NCBI RefSeq assembly: GCF_004341105.1
Contig: NZ_SLZK01000012.1
Location: 1 to 64,000 of the forward strand
Direction: 5' to 3'
From: Rhizobium sp. BK418
GTDB lineage: Bacteria > Pseudomonadota > Alphaproteobacteria > Rhizobiales > Rhizobiaceae
Length of the DNA stretch: 64,000 bases
In this document: positions 1 through 8,962 of the stretch, one piece after another
How the letters are laid out: every line of letters begins with the position of its first letter
Numbering within the stretch: position 1 is the stretch's first letter
Notes under the pieces: generated by a model
What the model was told of the DNA's origin: nothing
Database searches by the model: none
Seen by the model: the letters and a program-made list of their open reading frames with translations, nothing else
Position numbers and translations under genes: made by a program

Positions 1-48
1 GAACTCCGTTCGGGCTACGCCCTCTCTGCGTTCCACCGCTGCTGCAGA

Positions 49-85
49 GTCTCATCTTGATTGACGCTTCGTCTCATCTTGATTG
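49..85. repeat. Two direct repeats, possible insertion-sequence end
   Basis: The 15-mer GTCTCATCTTGATTG occurs at 49-63 and again at 71-85, a 22-bp period. Multiple short terminal repeats of this kind are typical of IS21-family ends, so bases 1 to about 100 could be the end of an IS whose genes lie outside the window. The family assignment is an inference from repeat layout only. Confidence 0.35.
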
Positions 86-100
86 TCGCGCTGCACCACG

Positions 101-719
101 CGAATGAACGGGTCGACCGGTGCCCATAGCTAGTTCGGTAATCCTCCCTGTTTTAAGTTTGGTTGTAGGACTCCAATCGCCGCGGCCGTCAGGCCGCCGA
201 TTGCTTCTCACTAGCAACTGGCGATGGGAGAAACGGTGGCAGATTTCAACAACAGAATGGCTTGTTTACTGGCAATCTCGGTTACGACGCCAACGGCTTT
301 ACCGCCGCCGCGATCTGGACGAATGCCCGCGGCCGCGGTTCAATCAATGGCGACATCCACACGAACAACGCTTTCGGTCATGATAGATTATCGACATCGA
401 CACTTGTTGGGTCGACCCGGCCAATACCGACAAGTTCATGAGTGCTTCTGGGATTTGTCCCCCCCGCTTGCCGCAGTCGGAGAAGGTGAAGTTGGTCGCC
501 TCATCCCTGCCACCTCCTAGGCGCGGCGCCGACTCCGCGTTCACCAGAACGCGATTGAAAGTAATCGCTGTGTTACCCTTGCGGCGCGCCGATCCTCGCA
601 AGGATGACTAAATACAAGCTGTCCGTTTGCGGTTTGCCGTGCGTTTGCAGAGCCACTACGGCCTCCATCCACGCATCGTCATCCGGCAGAATAGATCATC
701 GGTTCTCCATTGAGTCGTT
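101..719 (+). other. Gene-poor stretch with a possible decayed coding fragment
   Basis: No complete gene is convincing here. One frame without a start codon, about 217-441, reads as plausible protein (it contains NGLFTGNLGYDANGF) and stops at a TGA at 439-441. It resembles a fragment of an outer-surface or porin-like protein by composition only. The other open frames look like shadows. The stretch is probably decayed flank next to mobile DNA. Confidence 0.25.
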
Positions 720-870
720 TGGAACGAGAAGAGAACATGCTGCACGGATTTTCTGAGCAAACTCGCGTTCTGTTCTGGGTTAAGCGCAAGGGTGAGGGGC
801 TCGTTCCAGGTTTCCCTTTAGAATCAAGGGGCGTTTTGGGAGGTTAGGTGAGGGGATTCCCACGCTGAGC
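720..870. repeat. Left copy of a two-part dispersed repeat
   Basis: Two blocks lie back to back: block A (about 720-775, including CTGCACGGATTTTCTG) and block B (about 788-862, including GGTTTCCCTTTA and GGTGAGGGGATT). Both blocks recur in the same order at 29237-29310 and 29490-29565, inside the right end of the integrated element, where a tRNA-Thr-like sequence separates them. They may be rhizobial intergenic repeats or the remains of an earlier element end. Confidence 0.6.
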
Positions 871-941
871 GTAAGCGGGCTGAAGCAACTGTATGAAATG
901 TCAATTTTCAAAGTGCCCGACCTGAGAGATAGGTGACGATT

Positions 942-2214
942 TGTACCGGAGACATGGGTGACACTTTTCGTTTTTTGCGGGAGGTGTTGATGCCGTGGAG
1001 AGAGACTTCGGTCATGGATGAGCGTCTTCGATTTGTCGCCCGGTTGCTGGAGGGCGAAGGGATGAGCGAGGTTTGCCGGTCGTTCGGGATCTCGCGCAAG
1101 ACCGGCTACAAGATCTTCAATCGCTACAAGGAGGACGGGCTGGAGGCCCTGACGGACCGGTCTCGGCGACCGGTGCGCTATGCCAATCAGTTGCCCGAGC
1201 CGGTTGAGGCGATGATCGTGCGCTGCAGACAAGACAAGCCGCACTGGGGCGCGCGCAAGATCCGCGAGCTCCTGGTCCGCCGTCTGGCCGGCGACGTGCG
1301 CATCCCGGCCAGAAGCACGGTGCACGCGGTGCTCGACCGGTACGGCCTAGTGAGCCAGGCCCGCAAGAGGAACCGGGCGAACAAGGCCGTGGGCACGACG
1401 CTCTCGATAGCCGTCAGCCCCAACGATCTTTGGTGCGCCGACTTCAAGGGCGAGTTCAAGCTGGGCGACAGCAGATATTGTTACCCCCTGACGATCACCG
1501 ACCAGGCTTCGCGCTATCTCCTGTGCTGCGAGGCCTTCGAGACGACCCGCGAACGCGGCGTCTTCGATGCCTTCCGGCGGGTCTTTGCCGAGCGTGGGCT
1601 TCCGCTTGCCATTCGTTCCGACAACGGCCTGCCATTCGCCAGCCCGAACGGGCTCTACAATCTCTCGAAATTGTCGGTCTGGTGGCTCAGGCTCGGCGTC
1701 GCCTTCGAACGCATTCGCCCCGGCCACCCGCAGGAGAATGGCCGCCATGAACGCATGCATCTGACGCTGAAGAAAGAAGCCACCCGTCCGCCAGGACGCA
1801 ATATTCTCCAGCAGCAAATGCGCTTTGACGCGTTCGTCAGCGAATTCAACACCGAAAGACCGCATGAGGCCCTGTCGATGAAGGTCCCGGCCGACGTCTA
1901 CAAGGCTTCGCCGCGACCCTATGAGGGGCTGCCCGAGATCAGCTATCCCTTCCACGACCGCGATGCCATCGTCACCAACTGCGGCCGTCTGTGCATCCAT
2001 CGTAAGAAGATCAACATCTCAACCGTCATGGCCGGTCAGAGGCTCGGCCTCAAGGAGGTCGACGACGGCATTTGGCTCGTCAGCTTCTTGCGCTATGATC
2101 TCGGATATATCGATCTGGAACAGAGGACATTGCAAACCATCGACAACCCGTTCGGCACGAGGTTGTCACCCATGTCTTAGGGACAAGCTGTTACCTATGT
2201 CTCCGGGTCGGACA
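942..2214 (+). mobile_element. IS481-family insertion sequence
   Basis: The element has one transposase gene between imperfect terminal inverted repeats. The left end begins TGTaccGGAGACATGGGTGACA at 942. The right end, read on the minus strand from 2214, begins TGTccgacccGGAGACATAGGTAACA. I see no clear target-site duplication. It lies 8 bp outside the left att site of the large element, so it belongs to the flanking chromosome or inserted there after integration. Confidence 0.85.
990..2180 (+). CDS. IS481-family transposase (DDE integrase fold)
   Basis: The product is a 396-residue DDE transposase that moves this insertion sequence. An N-terminal helix-turn-helix (about residues 10-60: EVCRSFGISRKTGYKIFNRY) is followed by an rve integrase core, with DFKG around 148-151 supplying the first Asp, a second Asp in the SDNGLPF block, and the catalytic Glu in the GHPQENGRHER region. 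The C-terminal domain reads YEGLPEISYP. I chose the ATG at 990 because a GGGAGGTG ribosome site precedes it; the open frame extends upstream to 933 inside the terminal repeat. Length is normal for the family and I see no disruption. Confidence 0.9.
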   Translation: MPWRETSVMDERLRFVARLLEGEGMSEVCRSFGISRKTGYKIFNRYKEDGLEALTDRSRRPVRYANQLPEPVEAMIVRCRQDKPHWGARKIRELLVRRLAGDVRIPARSTVHAVLDRYGLVSQARKRNRANKAVGTTLSIAVSPNDLWCADFKGEFKLGDSRYCYPLTITDQASRYLLCCEAFETTRERGVFDAFRRVFAERGLPLAIRSDNGLPFASPNGLYNLSKLSVWWLRLGVAFERIRPGHPQENGRHERMHLTLKKEATRPPGRNILQQQMRFDAFVSEFNTERPHEALSMKVPADVYKASPRPYEGLPEISYPFHDRDAIVTNCGRLCIHRKKINISTVMAGQRLGLKEVDDGIWLVSFLRYDLGYIDLEQRTLQTIDNPFGTRLSPMS

Positions 2215-2221
2215 AAGGAGG

Positions 2222-2243
2222 TCATGGTGGGCGATGAGAGACT
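2222..2243. other. attL: duplicated 3' end of tRNA-Val
   Basis: This 22-bp block is identical to 29626-29647, which spans the CCA end, acceptor stem and part of the T arm of tRNA-Val. Identity stops sharply after 2243. It sits 7 bp from the integrase stop codon. This is the usual geometry for a tyrosine-recombinase element integrated into a tRNA 3' end, with the intact tRNA at the far side. Confidence 0.9.
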
Positions 2244-2249
2244 GCGATT

Positions 2250-3341
2250 CTAATTTTTTGCCTTTGATTTCGTTGAGGTTTTCGATTTAATTCCCTCACC
2301 TAATTCAGGGTGAGGGGAAACTATGTTCCCGATCTGGTCCGCAACTATGCGGCTGGCCTCAATTCCGAGCCGTTTGCGGTCGACACCTTTGGTGTAGATT
2401 TCTGCAGTCTGAATATTCGTCCAACCATATTGAGCGAGCAGATGATGAGTGGCGGCGCCGCCTTCGGCCGCCAACGTTGCGCTGAGCTTTCGCAGCCCGT
2501 GAGCTGACTTCGAAACCTTCGCATCATTGCACGCAACGCGGAACCAGTTGCCGAAACTCTCTTTCACGAAGGGCCTACCGATCGATGACTCGATGAGGTG
2601 CAGGCCCTTGCGTGGGGTCGCCTCGATAATGCGAATAAGTTCATCGGACAGCTCCACCGTGACTCTTGCACCGGTTTTCACTGTATCAATGGAAAGGACG
2701 CGACCAGAAATGTGTTGCCGGCCGGCGCGGACAACATCAGATCTGCGAAGGCCAGCGAGAAGCATAAGCTCCATAGCCAGGCGCTCGTGCGTGCCGATGG
2801 CATGTTTAGCCCGAAATGCAATTACGTCCTCATGTGTCCAGGGGGCGAAACCCTCGGACTCATATTCGGGAAGATCGACACCGATGGTCGGATCAACCGA
2901 GACCAACCGCATTTTCTTCCCCCACGCGAACATAGCACGCATGGTCTTGAGGAAGTTTGCCGCGGCGGCGGGTGTCTCATGGCGACGATCAACCCCTGCC
3001 TGAAGAACGTCTTGTGTGAAGCCGGTCAGTGCCTTGTTCTTGTTGTCTTTCAGCACTTGGACCATGATCAGCGACTGCTGTTTCTTCGTAGCGTCGCTGT
3101 ATTTTGCCCACTTCGCGCTCTCTGTCGTGTAGCGGTCCCAGAGCCACTGCAATGTGCCTTCATAGACCTTCTCGATTTCCACCGGTTGGCCGCTTAGCGC
3201 CGCGGCATAGGCAGCCTTAAAACCAGCATCGGCCGGATTAGGCAGTCGAATTCGCTTGCCCTTACCAATGCGGAAATAGAAAACCCATTTGTCGTGACGG
3301 GTTTTTTGCTTGTGAACGAAGAGTGGAAGTTTGCGCGGCAT
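2250..3341 (-). CDS. int: Tyrosine recombinase (phage-type integrase)
   Basis: This site-specific recombinase is expected to integrate and excise the element at tRNA-Val. The N-terminal part (about residues 1-165) is a SAM-like, Arm-type region; the C-terminal catalytic domain shows the first catalytic Arg in LLAGLRRSDV, the HGLR box, and the active Tyr in the AEIYTKGVDRKR tail. I prefer the start at 3341 (MPRKLPLF), just after the stop of the 56-residue upstream gene; an in-frame ATG at 3383 would overlap that gene. The last 22 codons contain a palindromic repeat (2293-2316) encoding PHPELGEG, which looks inserted. Confidence 0.92.
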   Translation of the reverse strand: MPRKLPLFVHKQKTRHDKWVFYFRIGKGKRIRLPNPADAGFKAAYAAALSGQPVEIEKVYEGTLQWLWDRYTTESAKWAKYSDATKKQQSLIMVQVLKDNKNKALTGFTQDVLQAGVDRRHETPAAAANFLKTMRAMFAWGKKMRLVSVDPTIGVDLPEYESEGFAPWTHEDVIAFRAKHAIGTHERLAMELMLLAGLRRSDVVRAGRQHISGRVLSIDTVKTGARVTVELSDELIRIIEATPRKGLHLIESSIGRPFVKESFGNWFRVACNDAKVSKSAHGLRKLSATLAAEGGAATHHLLAQYGWTNIQTAEIYTKGVDRKRLGIEASRIVADQIGNIVSPHPELGEGIKSKTSTKSKAKN

Positions 3342-3351
3342 TCCGCCACTA

Positions 3352-3522
3352 TCACAGGACAGGCCGTCCATAATCAATCCCATTTTGCAACTGCTTCGAC
3401 TCTTCCGGGATCACAGTAATCGTTGTGTCACCGATTTTTATCTCGAGCCGGCAGCCTGTTTGCTTGGCAACTTGCGCAGCGCGGATCATGTCCGCTTTCC
3501 GGATGAGCGCGGGCGTCGTCAT
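3352..3522 (-). CDS. Small hypothetical protein (56 aa) between tape measure and integrase
   Basis: This short gene starts one base upstream of the tape-measure stop codon and ends just before the integrase start, so it is probably translated in the same transcript. The product has an N-terminal helix (RKADMIRAAQVAKQTG) and a strand-rich middle (RLEIKIGDTTITVIPEE), a pattern seen in small proteins near rhizobial phage integrases. A role such as excision factor is possible only by position. I recognise no domain. Confidence 0.6.
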   Translation of the reverse strand: MTTPALIRKADMIRAAQVAKQTGCRLEIKIGDTTITVIPEESKQLQNGIDYGRPVL

Positions 3523-6500
3523 TCAAACCCCCAACATCTTTCGAATGGTTTGAGCGTTGTTCTTGATGTGGGTGATGACGACTTTCTCGCCGTGCGAGCT
3601 GGCAACAGCGTTCGAAAGATCGCGTTCGTTGAGAACCAACACCTGTTTGATAGGCTGGCCGCCCTTCGATTCTGATGGCTTTTCTTTGCCGGAGTTGAAG
3701 CGATGACGTGGATCCTGTTCGGTTAGAACCTCTTCGTTCTTCTTCAAAACAGCGGGAACCTCATCAGGACGCAGACCGGCAATACCGCCACTATGGTAAC
3801 GCATTGCATTGGCGAACCATTCCGGAGCGATCTGGCGAGACATGTTGCCCCCACCGACCGCGGCCGATCCGACCAGGCCGCCCGTGTGAGCGGTAATGGC
3901 TTTCGCCACGCCGCCGAGACCTTGAGCAGCTGTGCCAATTGGCCCGCCGATGCCCGCCAAGGCGTTCAAAATCATCTGTTGTAGGATCATCGCTGCGATC
4001 TGGCGCAGGAAGTCGGCGGCAAATTGCAAGAAGGCCTGGCCGAGTGCCTGGAACGCGTTGGCGCCATTGGCAACCGATTGCGCGAAATTGTCGAAGGCAC
4101 CAACAAGACCATTCGCGAAAGATCCGACCAGTTCCTGGATGTTCGATGCTGAGAGCCCGAACGCGGTCAGGCCGCTGCCAACCTTAGCGGTGTTCAACTG
4201 TACCTTCTGAAGCTGCGCGACCATTTTCTCGTCGCCGAGGGCTCGCGCGAGCTCCAATGCCTTGGGAATAGCTGCGCTCAGCTGGTCGTTGACACCCTGC
4301 AGCTGAGTGACGAGCTCCTGCGTGCGTCCGCTGTCGCCAGCGTTTTGGGCCATATTAATTTCTTGGAGGAGGTTTTTGCGCTGCTGATCGAGGCCGATGA
4401 TATCGTTCAGCTGCTCGCGAGCTTCTTGCTGGTGGGCCTTTAGCTGCTCGTCTGCATGCGCGGAATCGTACTTGGCAGCCGCCGCTTCACGGATAGCGTC
4501 TCGCTGTGCCTGGCTGAGGGTCACGCCTTCCTTGATCGCTTCGTTTTCAGCTTGAGCGAGCTCGCGCGCAATGACGGCTTCCTTATTGGAGTCCTTGCGG
4601 GCGTCCGCCTCGTCTTTCATCGCTTTGACGCGGCCGCTGATATCCTGGTCGAAGGCTTCCTGTTTGGTCTGACCTCCAGACATAATCGGGGAGCCGCCAC
4701 CGATGGCCTTGTTTGCCCACGCGATCAGATCAGCGGCCGTCGTGTTGTCTTTAATGACCGTCGGATTGGCAGCAGTCGAAGCGGGTTGGACGAGATTCTT
4801 GGCGAGTTCGTCAGGATTGGCCAGGACAACCTTGATGGCATCGCCGGCGCCAAGGAAGTGCGCGAGATAGGTATTGGTATCGGTGGGAGCCACGCCCGCG
4901 TTTGCGAGCTGCATCTGGTTTTGCTTCGTGAGCTCCTCGAGGATCGGCCGGGCATAAGCTTCGTTCGATCGGTAGGCAAGTTTCTGCGCGTCCGCCAGCT
5001 GCGATAGGGCGGGGAAGAGCCGATTGAAGATCGGCAGCCAGGTGCCTTCGGTAAATTGGCCGATGCCGCGGGCGCTCGAGGTGGAAGGACCGGTGCCATC
5101 CTGCCCGCCTTCCTGCCGGATAATGCGATCGATGAGACCTCGGCGCGTGTCCGGCAATGTGTCGAACTGCTTCTGCATGAAGGTCTGATTGATGCCGGCG
5201 ACGGCTTCACCGTAAGCCTTGGTCGCTTCAAGCGCCTGCCCCATACTGGTCGCAAGGTTCACCGCGTCCTTGTACTGCTTTTCCAGTCCCTTGAGCGCCT
5301 CGAGTTTTTTGAGCTCTTCACCGACACCGGGAATATTCTCGCGCATGTCGAGAAGCAGCTTGTTGAACGCTGTCGCCTTGCCCTGATAGTCTAGGTTCTG
5401 CGACGTCTCTTGTGCAGATTTTCCGAGGCCTAGAAGCGCCTTGTCGGCGTCAGTCGCGGTCCCGTTCATCTGCCGAACCAACGCTTCGGCGCTGGCGATA
5501 GCATCACCAAGATCCTTCAGGCTCGTCTCGCCTTCGCCCGCATTGTTGACGATATTCAGGATCTCAAGCGCGACTTGCTTCAGCTGCTCGTCGGCCGGAT
5601 TAAGCGCGATATCGTTGAGGGCGCTTTCAAGCTCTTTGACAGTAATTATGCCTGAGCGGGCGGCTTTGAGGGCGTCCTGAAACTGCGCAAGCTGGCGGAC
5701 CTGCGGAGAGTCGGTGGGGAAATCACTGAAGGCGTAAGTGAGCCTTCTGCTCGACTCCTCGGCCGAGGCCGCGGTCTTGTCGAACTGCTTCTTGAGATCC
5801 TGGACGCTCGCGATGGCTTGAGCCATGGTGACGCCGCTGATCTTTTTCGCCCAATCGCCTGCCTTATCGCCTGCCGCATTATACGCGGCGACAACGATAT
5901 CGACCTGGCGCTTGTGTTCTTCAACAGCCGAGGTGGCATTGCCAATGCTGGTCAGCCAGGTTCCCACTGCGTAAGTCACAGCTGTCAAAGCAATACCAAT
6001 CGGACCGCCGAAGGCTGCCAGCAGCGCGCGAAAACCCGTGGCTGTCGCGACAAGAGCTGTCTGCAGACTTCCCACCGCGCCGGCCAAGCCGAGAACGCCA
6101 GTGCGAGCGAGAGCGCTCTGACTCGTCGAAGCGAGCAGGTTTTGACGGAAGCTGCCGAGCGAACTCACGCTCTGCGCCAGAGCTCGCCCGAACATAGTTT
6201 GCGAGTTCGTTGCTGCTTGGGTTCGAGGGCCGACAAGTGTCAGCTCGCGATTGAAAGCCTGCATCGCCGACACTGCCTGCAGCATTTTGCCAGCAAGGCC
6301 TCCGAAGAGCTCGGCGACTTTCGCCGCTGCAAACACCTTCAGAGCAGCGGTGATTAGATCGAAATACTTCGGCACCTCAGCCAGGATCTTGATTGCCTCG
6401 CCAACCGCTTTGCCGATCGCAGTGAAGGCGTCTCGGCCGTCGCTCGACTGAGCAAACGCATGGAAGGATTGAAGGGCGGATTGCAGCGCCGGTACAAAGC

Positions 6501-8502
6501 CGGTTGCGACAGCAATCTGTGAGGATTGGACGTCATTCTGAAAGCGGCCGAGATCTGTCGTCAAGCTCTGCAGCGAGGCGCCGAGCTGCGGGCCAAAACG
6601 CCTAGTCAACTCGTCGGCGAACTTGAGAAGAGTGGAGCGATCAGCAAGGACGTCACCCTTCTGCATCATCTGATCCAGTTCGGCCGTTGATTTGCCGATT
6701 GCCGAAGCGAAGATGTTAAAGGCGCCCGGCAGACGCTCGCCAAGCTGGCCGCGGAGTTCTTCGGCGGAAACCTTGCCCTTCGAGATCATTTGGGTCAGTG
6801 CGAGAAACACTCCTGATGTCTCGTCGACTGATAGCTGGTTTACGCGTGCTGCCTCGGCGAGAGAGACGAAAATCTTGCGAGTGTCTTCGGTGGTAAAATT
6901 CGCAGCCCGCGCGGCAACGGCGAACTTGCCATATTCATCGGCCAAAGTACCAAAGCTGATGCCGAGCCTATCGGCCTGGTCACGTAAGAAGGCCACTTCA
7001 GTCGCAACTTTTCCAGTGTCCTGGTTGAACACTGAGCCAAGGCGGCTTTGGACAGCTTCGAGTTGGCGAAAAGAGTCGACGGCGCCGGAAACCTGACCGA
7101 GTGCCGCCTGGAATCCGACATAGCTGGCGGTCAGCCCAAGGATCTCGCTTCGGATCGACTGAAGCACCGAAACGGTGCGGGCATCTTCCTTGCCCACGGT
7201 CGCGAGTGCTCGTGCGAATGCAGACGTCTGACCTGACGCGCTCGCCATTGCCGCGCTGATCTGCTGAGCAGCTGGCGTGATTTGCCGGATGGCATTGGCT
7301 GATCGACTGAACTCCCTGAAAGTCGCGTTCGCAGATCCTCCCAAGCTCGCGAGAGCCTGCCTCTGCGATTCGTATTCCTGTTTGGCGAGCCGAGCCTTCG
7401 CTTGGGCGGCGCCGAAAGCTGCACCGAGTTCTTCGGTAGGAGCCTCGGCAGCTCGCATCTGTTGAGCCAGGGCTTTGACATCGGTCTGAGCGGAGACCCA
7501 CTCGCGGCGTGCCTCGAGCACGGCACGACGCTGAGCCGCAAGAGCCTGGATATCTACACCGCCAGCAGCCACGGCAGTCGCCGAGGTATCGCTTGCCGTC
7601 TTGACGTTGGACAGTCCTTCGATACGCGCCTTGGCTGCTGCGAGATTGGCAGCCATCCGCTGAGCAGCCGCACTCACATTCTCTTGCGTGATGGCGACAT
7701 TGCCGAGCGCCTCACCGGCCTTGGCGGAAACACCGCGGATGGCATCGAGCTCGGTACGAGCCTTGCCGAGATCCTCACGTTCACCCGAAAGCGAAGCCGC
7801 TGTCCGCGCGACTTCATTGCCGAGCTGGTTCTGAAGAGAGGTTGCTGCCGATACCTGCGGGCGCAGATTTTTGACAGCATCGGAGGATTGCTTGAGCGCG
7901 GCCTGATATTGATCGATCTGGTTGATAATCTCGGCCTGGGCAGCTTTCTGTGCCGGCAGATCGGCAGAGATGAAAGCACCGGCCGATTTCGCGGCAGGGC
8001 GAACAAAATGATCGGGAGTCGTCCCAAGCTGCTTGTTGTAGCGCGCTTGATTCTGCTCAGCCTGCCTGACAAGCTTATTGACCTCTGCCAGTTCTTTGCG
8101 GCTGGCGGCGAGAGCGTTCTTGTTGGATGCGAGCGAGTTTTCTTCGGCAGCCAGTTGAGCCTTAAGGCGCGTGGCTGCCTGTGCCGCGGCATCACTGTCG
8201 CGGGCAAGCTTTGCAAGTTCACCGGCATTGCTGCGCAGTGAGCCTTCCATGCGAGTGACAGCAGCTGTCGCCTTGTCGAGCTCAGCCGCGACTTTCCCGG
8301 CCGCTTGAAGCTTGCTGAGCTCACCCTCGAATTTCGAAGCTTGGGAGGCGATCTTACCAAGGGCGTCCGAGGTTTTCCCGGCTCCCTTGGCAACGTCGTC
8401 CATATCACCGACGTTCTTCTTCAGCGCCTTCGAGATTTTGTCGAGTTCACTGGAAGCCCGGTCTTTCGCCCTGATAACGAGATCGATATCTTTACCGGCC
8501 AT
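3523..8502 (-). CDS. Phage tail tape-measure protein with lytic transglycosylase-like domain
   Basis: This 1659-residue protein would set tail length and take part in DNA ejection. It begins with a long coiled coil (about 1-430), followed by the conserved tape-measure block (about 450-650: FRQLEAVQSRL, ELRGQLGERLPGAF), alanine-rich hydrophobic segments, an SLT-like muramidase domain around 1115-1260 (RIIRQEGGQDG with the likely catalytic Glu, then ARGIGQFTEGTW), and a Gly-rich hydrophobic C-terminus. The ATG at 8502 has GGAGA upstream. Oddly, it is the only clear tail gene in the element and its transcript runs into the integrase. A host bias towards lambdoid or Siphoviridae-like phage is expected. 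Confidence 0.9.
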   Translation of the reverse strand: MAGKDIDLVIRAKDRASSELDKISKALKKNVGDMDDVAKGAGKTSDALGKIASQASKFEGELSKLQAAGKVAAELDKATAAVTRMEGSLRSNAGELAKLARDSDAAAQAATRLKAQLAAEENSLASNKNALAASRKELAEVNKLVRQAEQNQARYNKQLGTTPDHFVRPAAKSAGAFISADLPAQKAAQAEIINQIDQYQAALKQSSDAVKNLRPQVSAATSLQNQLGNEVARTAASLSGEREDLGKARTELDAIRGVSAKAGEALGNVAITQENVSAAAQRMAANLAAAKARIEGLSNVKTASDTSATAVAAGGVDIQALAAQRRAVLEARREWVSAQTDVKALAQQMRAAEAPTEELGAAFGAAQAKARLAKQEYESQRQALASLGGSANATFREFSRSANAIRQITPAAQQISAAMASASGQTSAFARALATVGKEDARTVSVLQSIRSEILGLTASYVGFQAALGQVSGAVDSFRQLEAVQSRLGSVFNQDTGKVATEVAFLRDQADRLGISFGTLADEYGKFAVAARAANFTTEDTRKIFVSLAEAARVNQLSVDETSGVFLALTQMISKGKVSAEELRGQLGERLPGAFNIFASAIGKSTAELDQMMQKGDVLADRSTLLKFADELTRRFGPQLGASLQSLTTDLGRFQNDVQSSQIAVATGFVPALQSALQSFHAFAQSSDGRDAFTAIGKAVGEAIKILAEVPKYFDLITAALKVFAAAKVAELFGGLAGKMLQAVSAMQAFNRELTLVGPRTQAATNSQTMFGRALAQSVSSLGSFRQNLLASTSQSALARTGVLGLAGAVGSLQTALVATATGFRALLAAFGGPIGIALTAVTYAVGTWLTSIGNATSAVEEHKRQVDIVVAAYNAAGDKAGDWAKKISGVTMAQAIASVQDLKKQFDKTAASAEESSRRLTYAFSDFPTDSPQVRQLAQFQDALKAARSGIITVKELESALNDIALNPADEQLKQVALEILNIVNNAGEGETSLKDLGDAIASAEALVRQMNGTATDADKALLGLGKSAQETSQNLDYQGKATAFNKLLLDMRENIPGVGEELKKLEALKGLEKQYKDAVNLATSMGQALEATKAYGEAVAGINQTFMQKQFDTLPDTRRGLIDRIIRQEGGQDGTGPSTSSARGIGQFTEGTWLPIFNRLFPALSQLADAQKLAYRSNEAYARPILEELTKQNQMQLANAGVAPTDTNTYLAHFLGAGDAIKVVLANPDELAKNLVQPASTAANPTVIKDNTTAADLIAWANKAIGGGSPIMSGGQTKQEAFDQDISGRVKAMKDEADARKDSNKEAVIARELAQAENEAIKEGVTLSQAQRDAIREAAAAKYDSAHADEQLKAHQQEAREQLNDIIGLDQQRKNLLQEINMAQNAGDSGRTQELVTQLQGVNDQLSAAIPKALELARALGDEKMVAQLQKVQLNTAKVGSGLTAFGLSASNIQELVGSFANGLVGAFDNFAQSVANGANAFQALGQAFLQFAADFLRQIAAMILQQMILNALAGIGGPIGTAAQGLGGVAKAITAHTGGLVGSAAVGGGNMSRQIAPEWFANAMRYHSGGIAGLRPDEVPAVLKKNEEVLTEQDPRHRFNSGKEKPSESKGGQPIKQVLVLNERDLSNAVASSHGEKVVITHIKNNAQTIRKMLGV

Positions 8503-8504
8503 TG

Positions 8505-8918
8505 TCAGTGTCTCCGATCGCTGCCGGTTGAGAAGACCGAGGTTTCACGAGCTTTCGCGACTGCCAAATTGACGATGTGTGCGAGAATTTCTTCGAGCGA
8601 GCGTCCAGGGAAGGTGGCGATTATCGTTTGATGTGCGCAAGCGATCCGAAACAGCTGGCCTGATTTCGCGATCTTCTCACGAGCGATTCCGGTGCCGACT
8701 GCAGCTATGGCGTCGATGACAAGTCCGCACCGCTCGAAAACTTGGCCCGCAATATGATCGGCGATGGGATCAAGACCGGTTGTTGCCGCCTGTGCGGCAT
8801 ATGCGTCAACGATATCCGCGATATTGCTGGGACCGAGTTCGTCGACGATCGCGTTTACCTCGATCTCAGTTAGAGCTCTGGTTTTCGGAGCGAGGAACGC
8901 TGTAAGGATATCAAGCAT
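8505..8918 (-). CDS. Hypothetical protein upstream of tape measure (tail-chaperone position)
   Basis: The product is about 137 residues and mostly helical, with no domain I recognise. It ends 2 bp before the tape-measure gene. In tailed phages that slot usually holds the tail assembly chaperone, so this role is a positional inference. The ATG at 8918 follows AAGGTG; an in-frame GTG at 8927 is the alternative. The gene is the first of the leftward tail unit and lies just downstream of the operator at 8938-8962. Confidence 0.65.
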   Translation of the reverse strand: MLDILTAFLAPKTRALTEIEVNAIVDELGPSNIADIVDAYAAQAATTGLDPIADHIAGQVFERCGLVIDAIAAVGTGIAREKIAKSGQLFRIACAHQTIIATFPGRSLEEILAHIVNLAVAKARETSVFSTGSDRRH

Positions 8919-8937
8919 CTCGGTCACCTTCGTGTAG

Positions 8938-8962
8938 TCTATTCAACATTTAGTTGAATAGA
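8938..8962. promoter_or_regulatory. Operator palindrome, tail unit
   Basis: A perfect inverted repeat with 10-bp arms TCTATTCAAC and GTTGAATAGA is separated by 5 bp (ATTTA). It overlaps the stop codon of the primase gene and lies about 20 bp upstream of the start of the next leftward gene. The core ATTCAAC-N5-GTTGAAT is shared with sites at 11421, 13784 and 19820. Confidence 0.75.
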
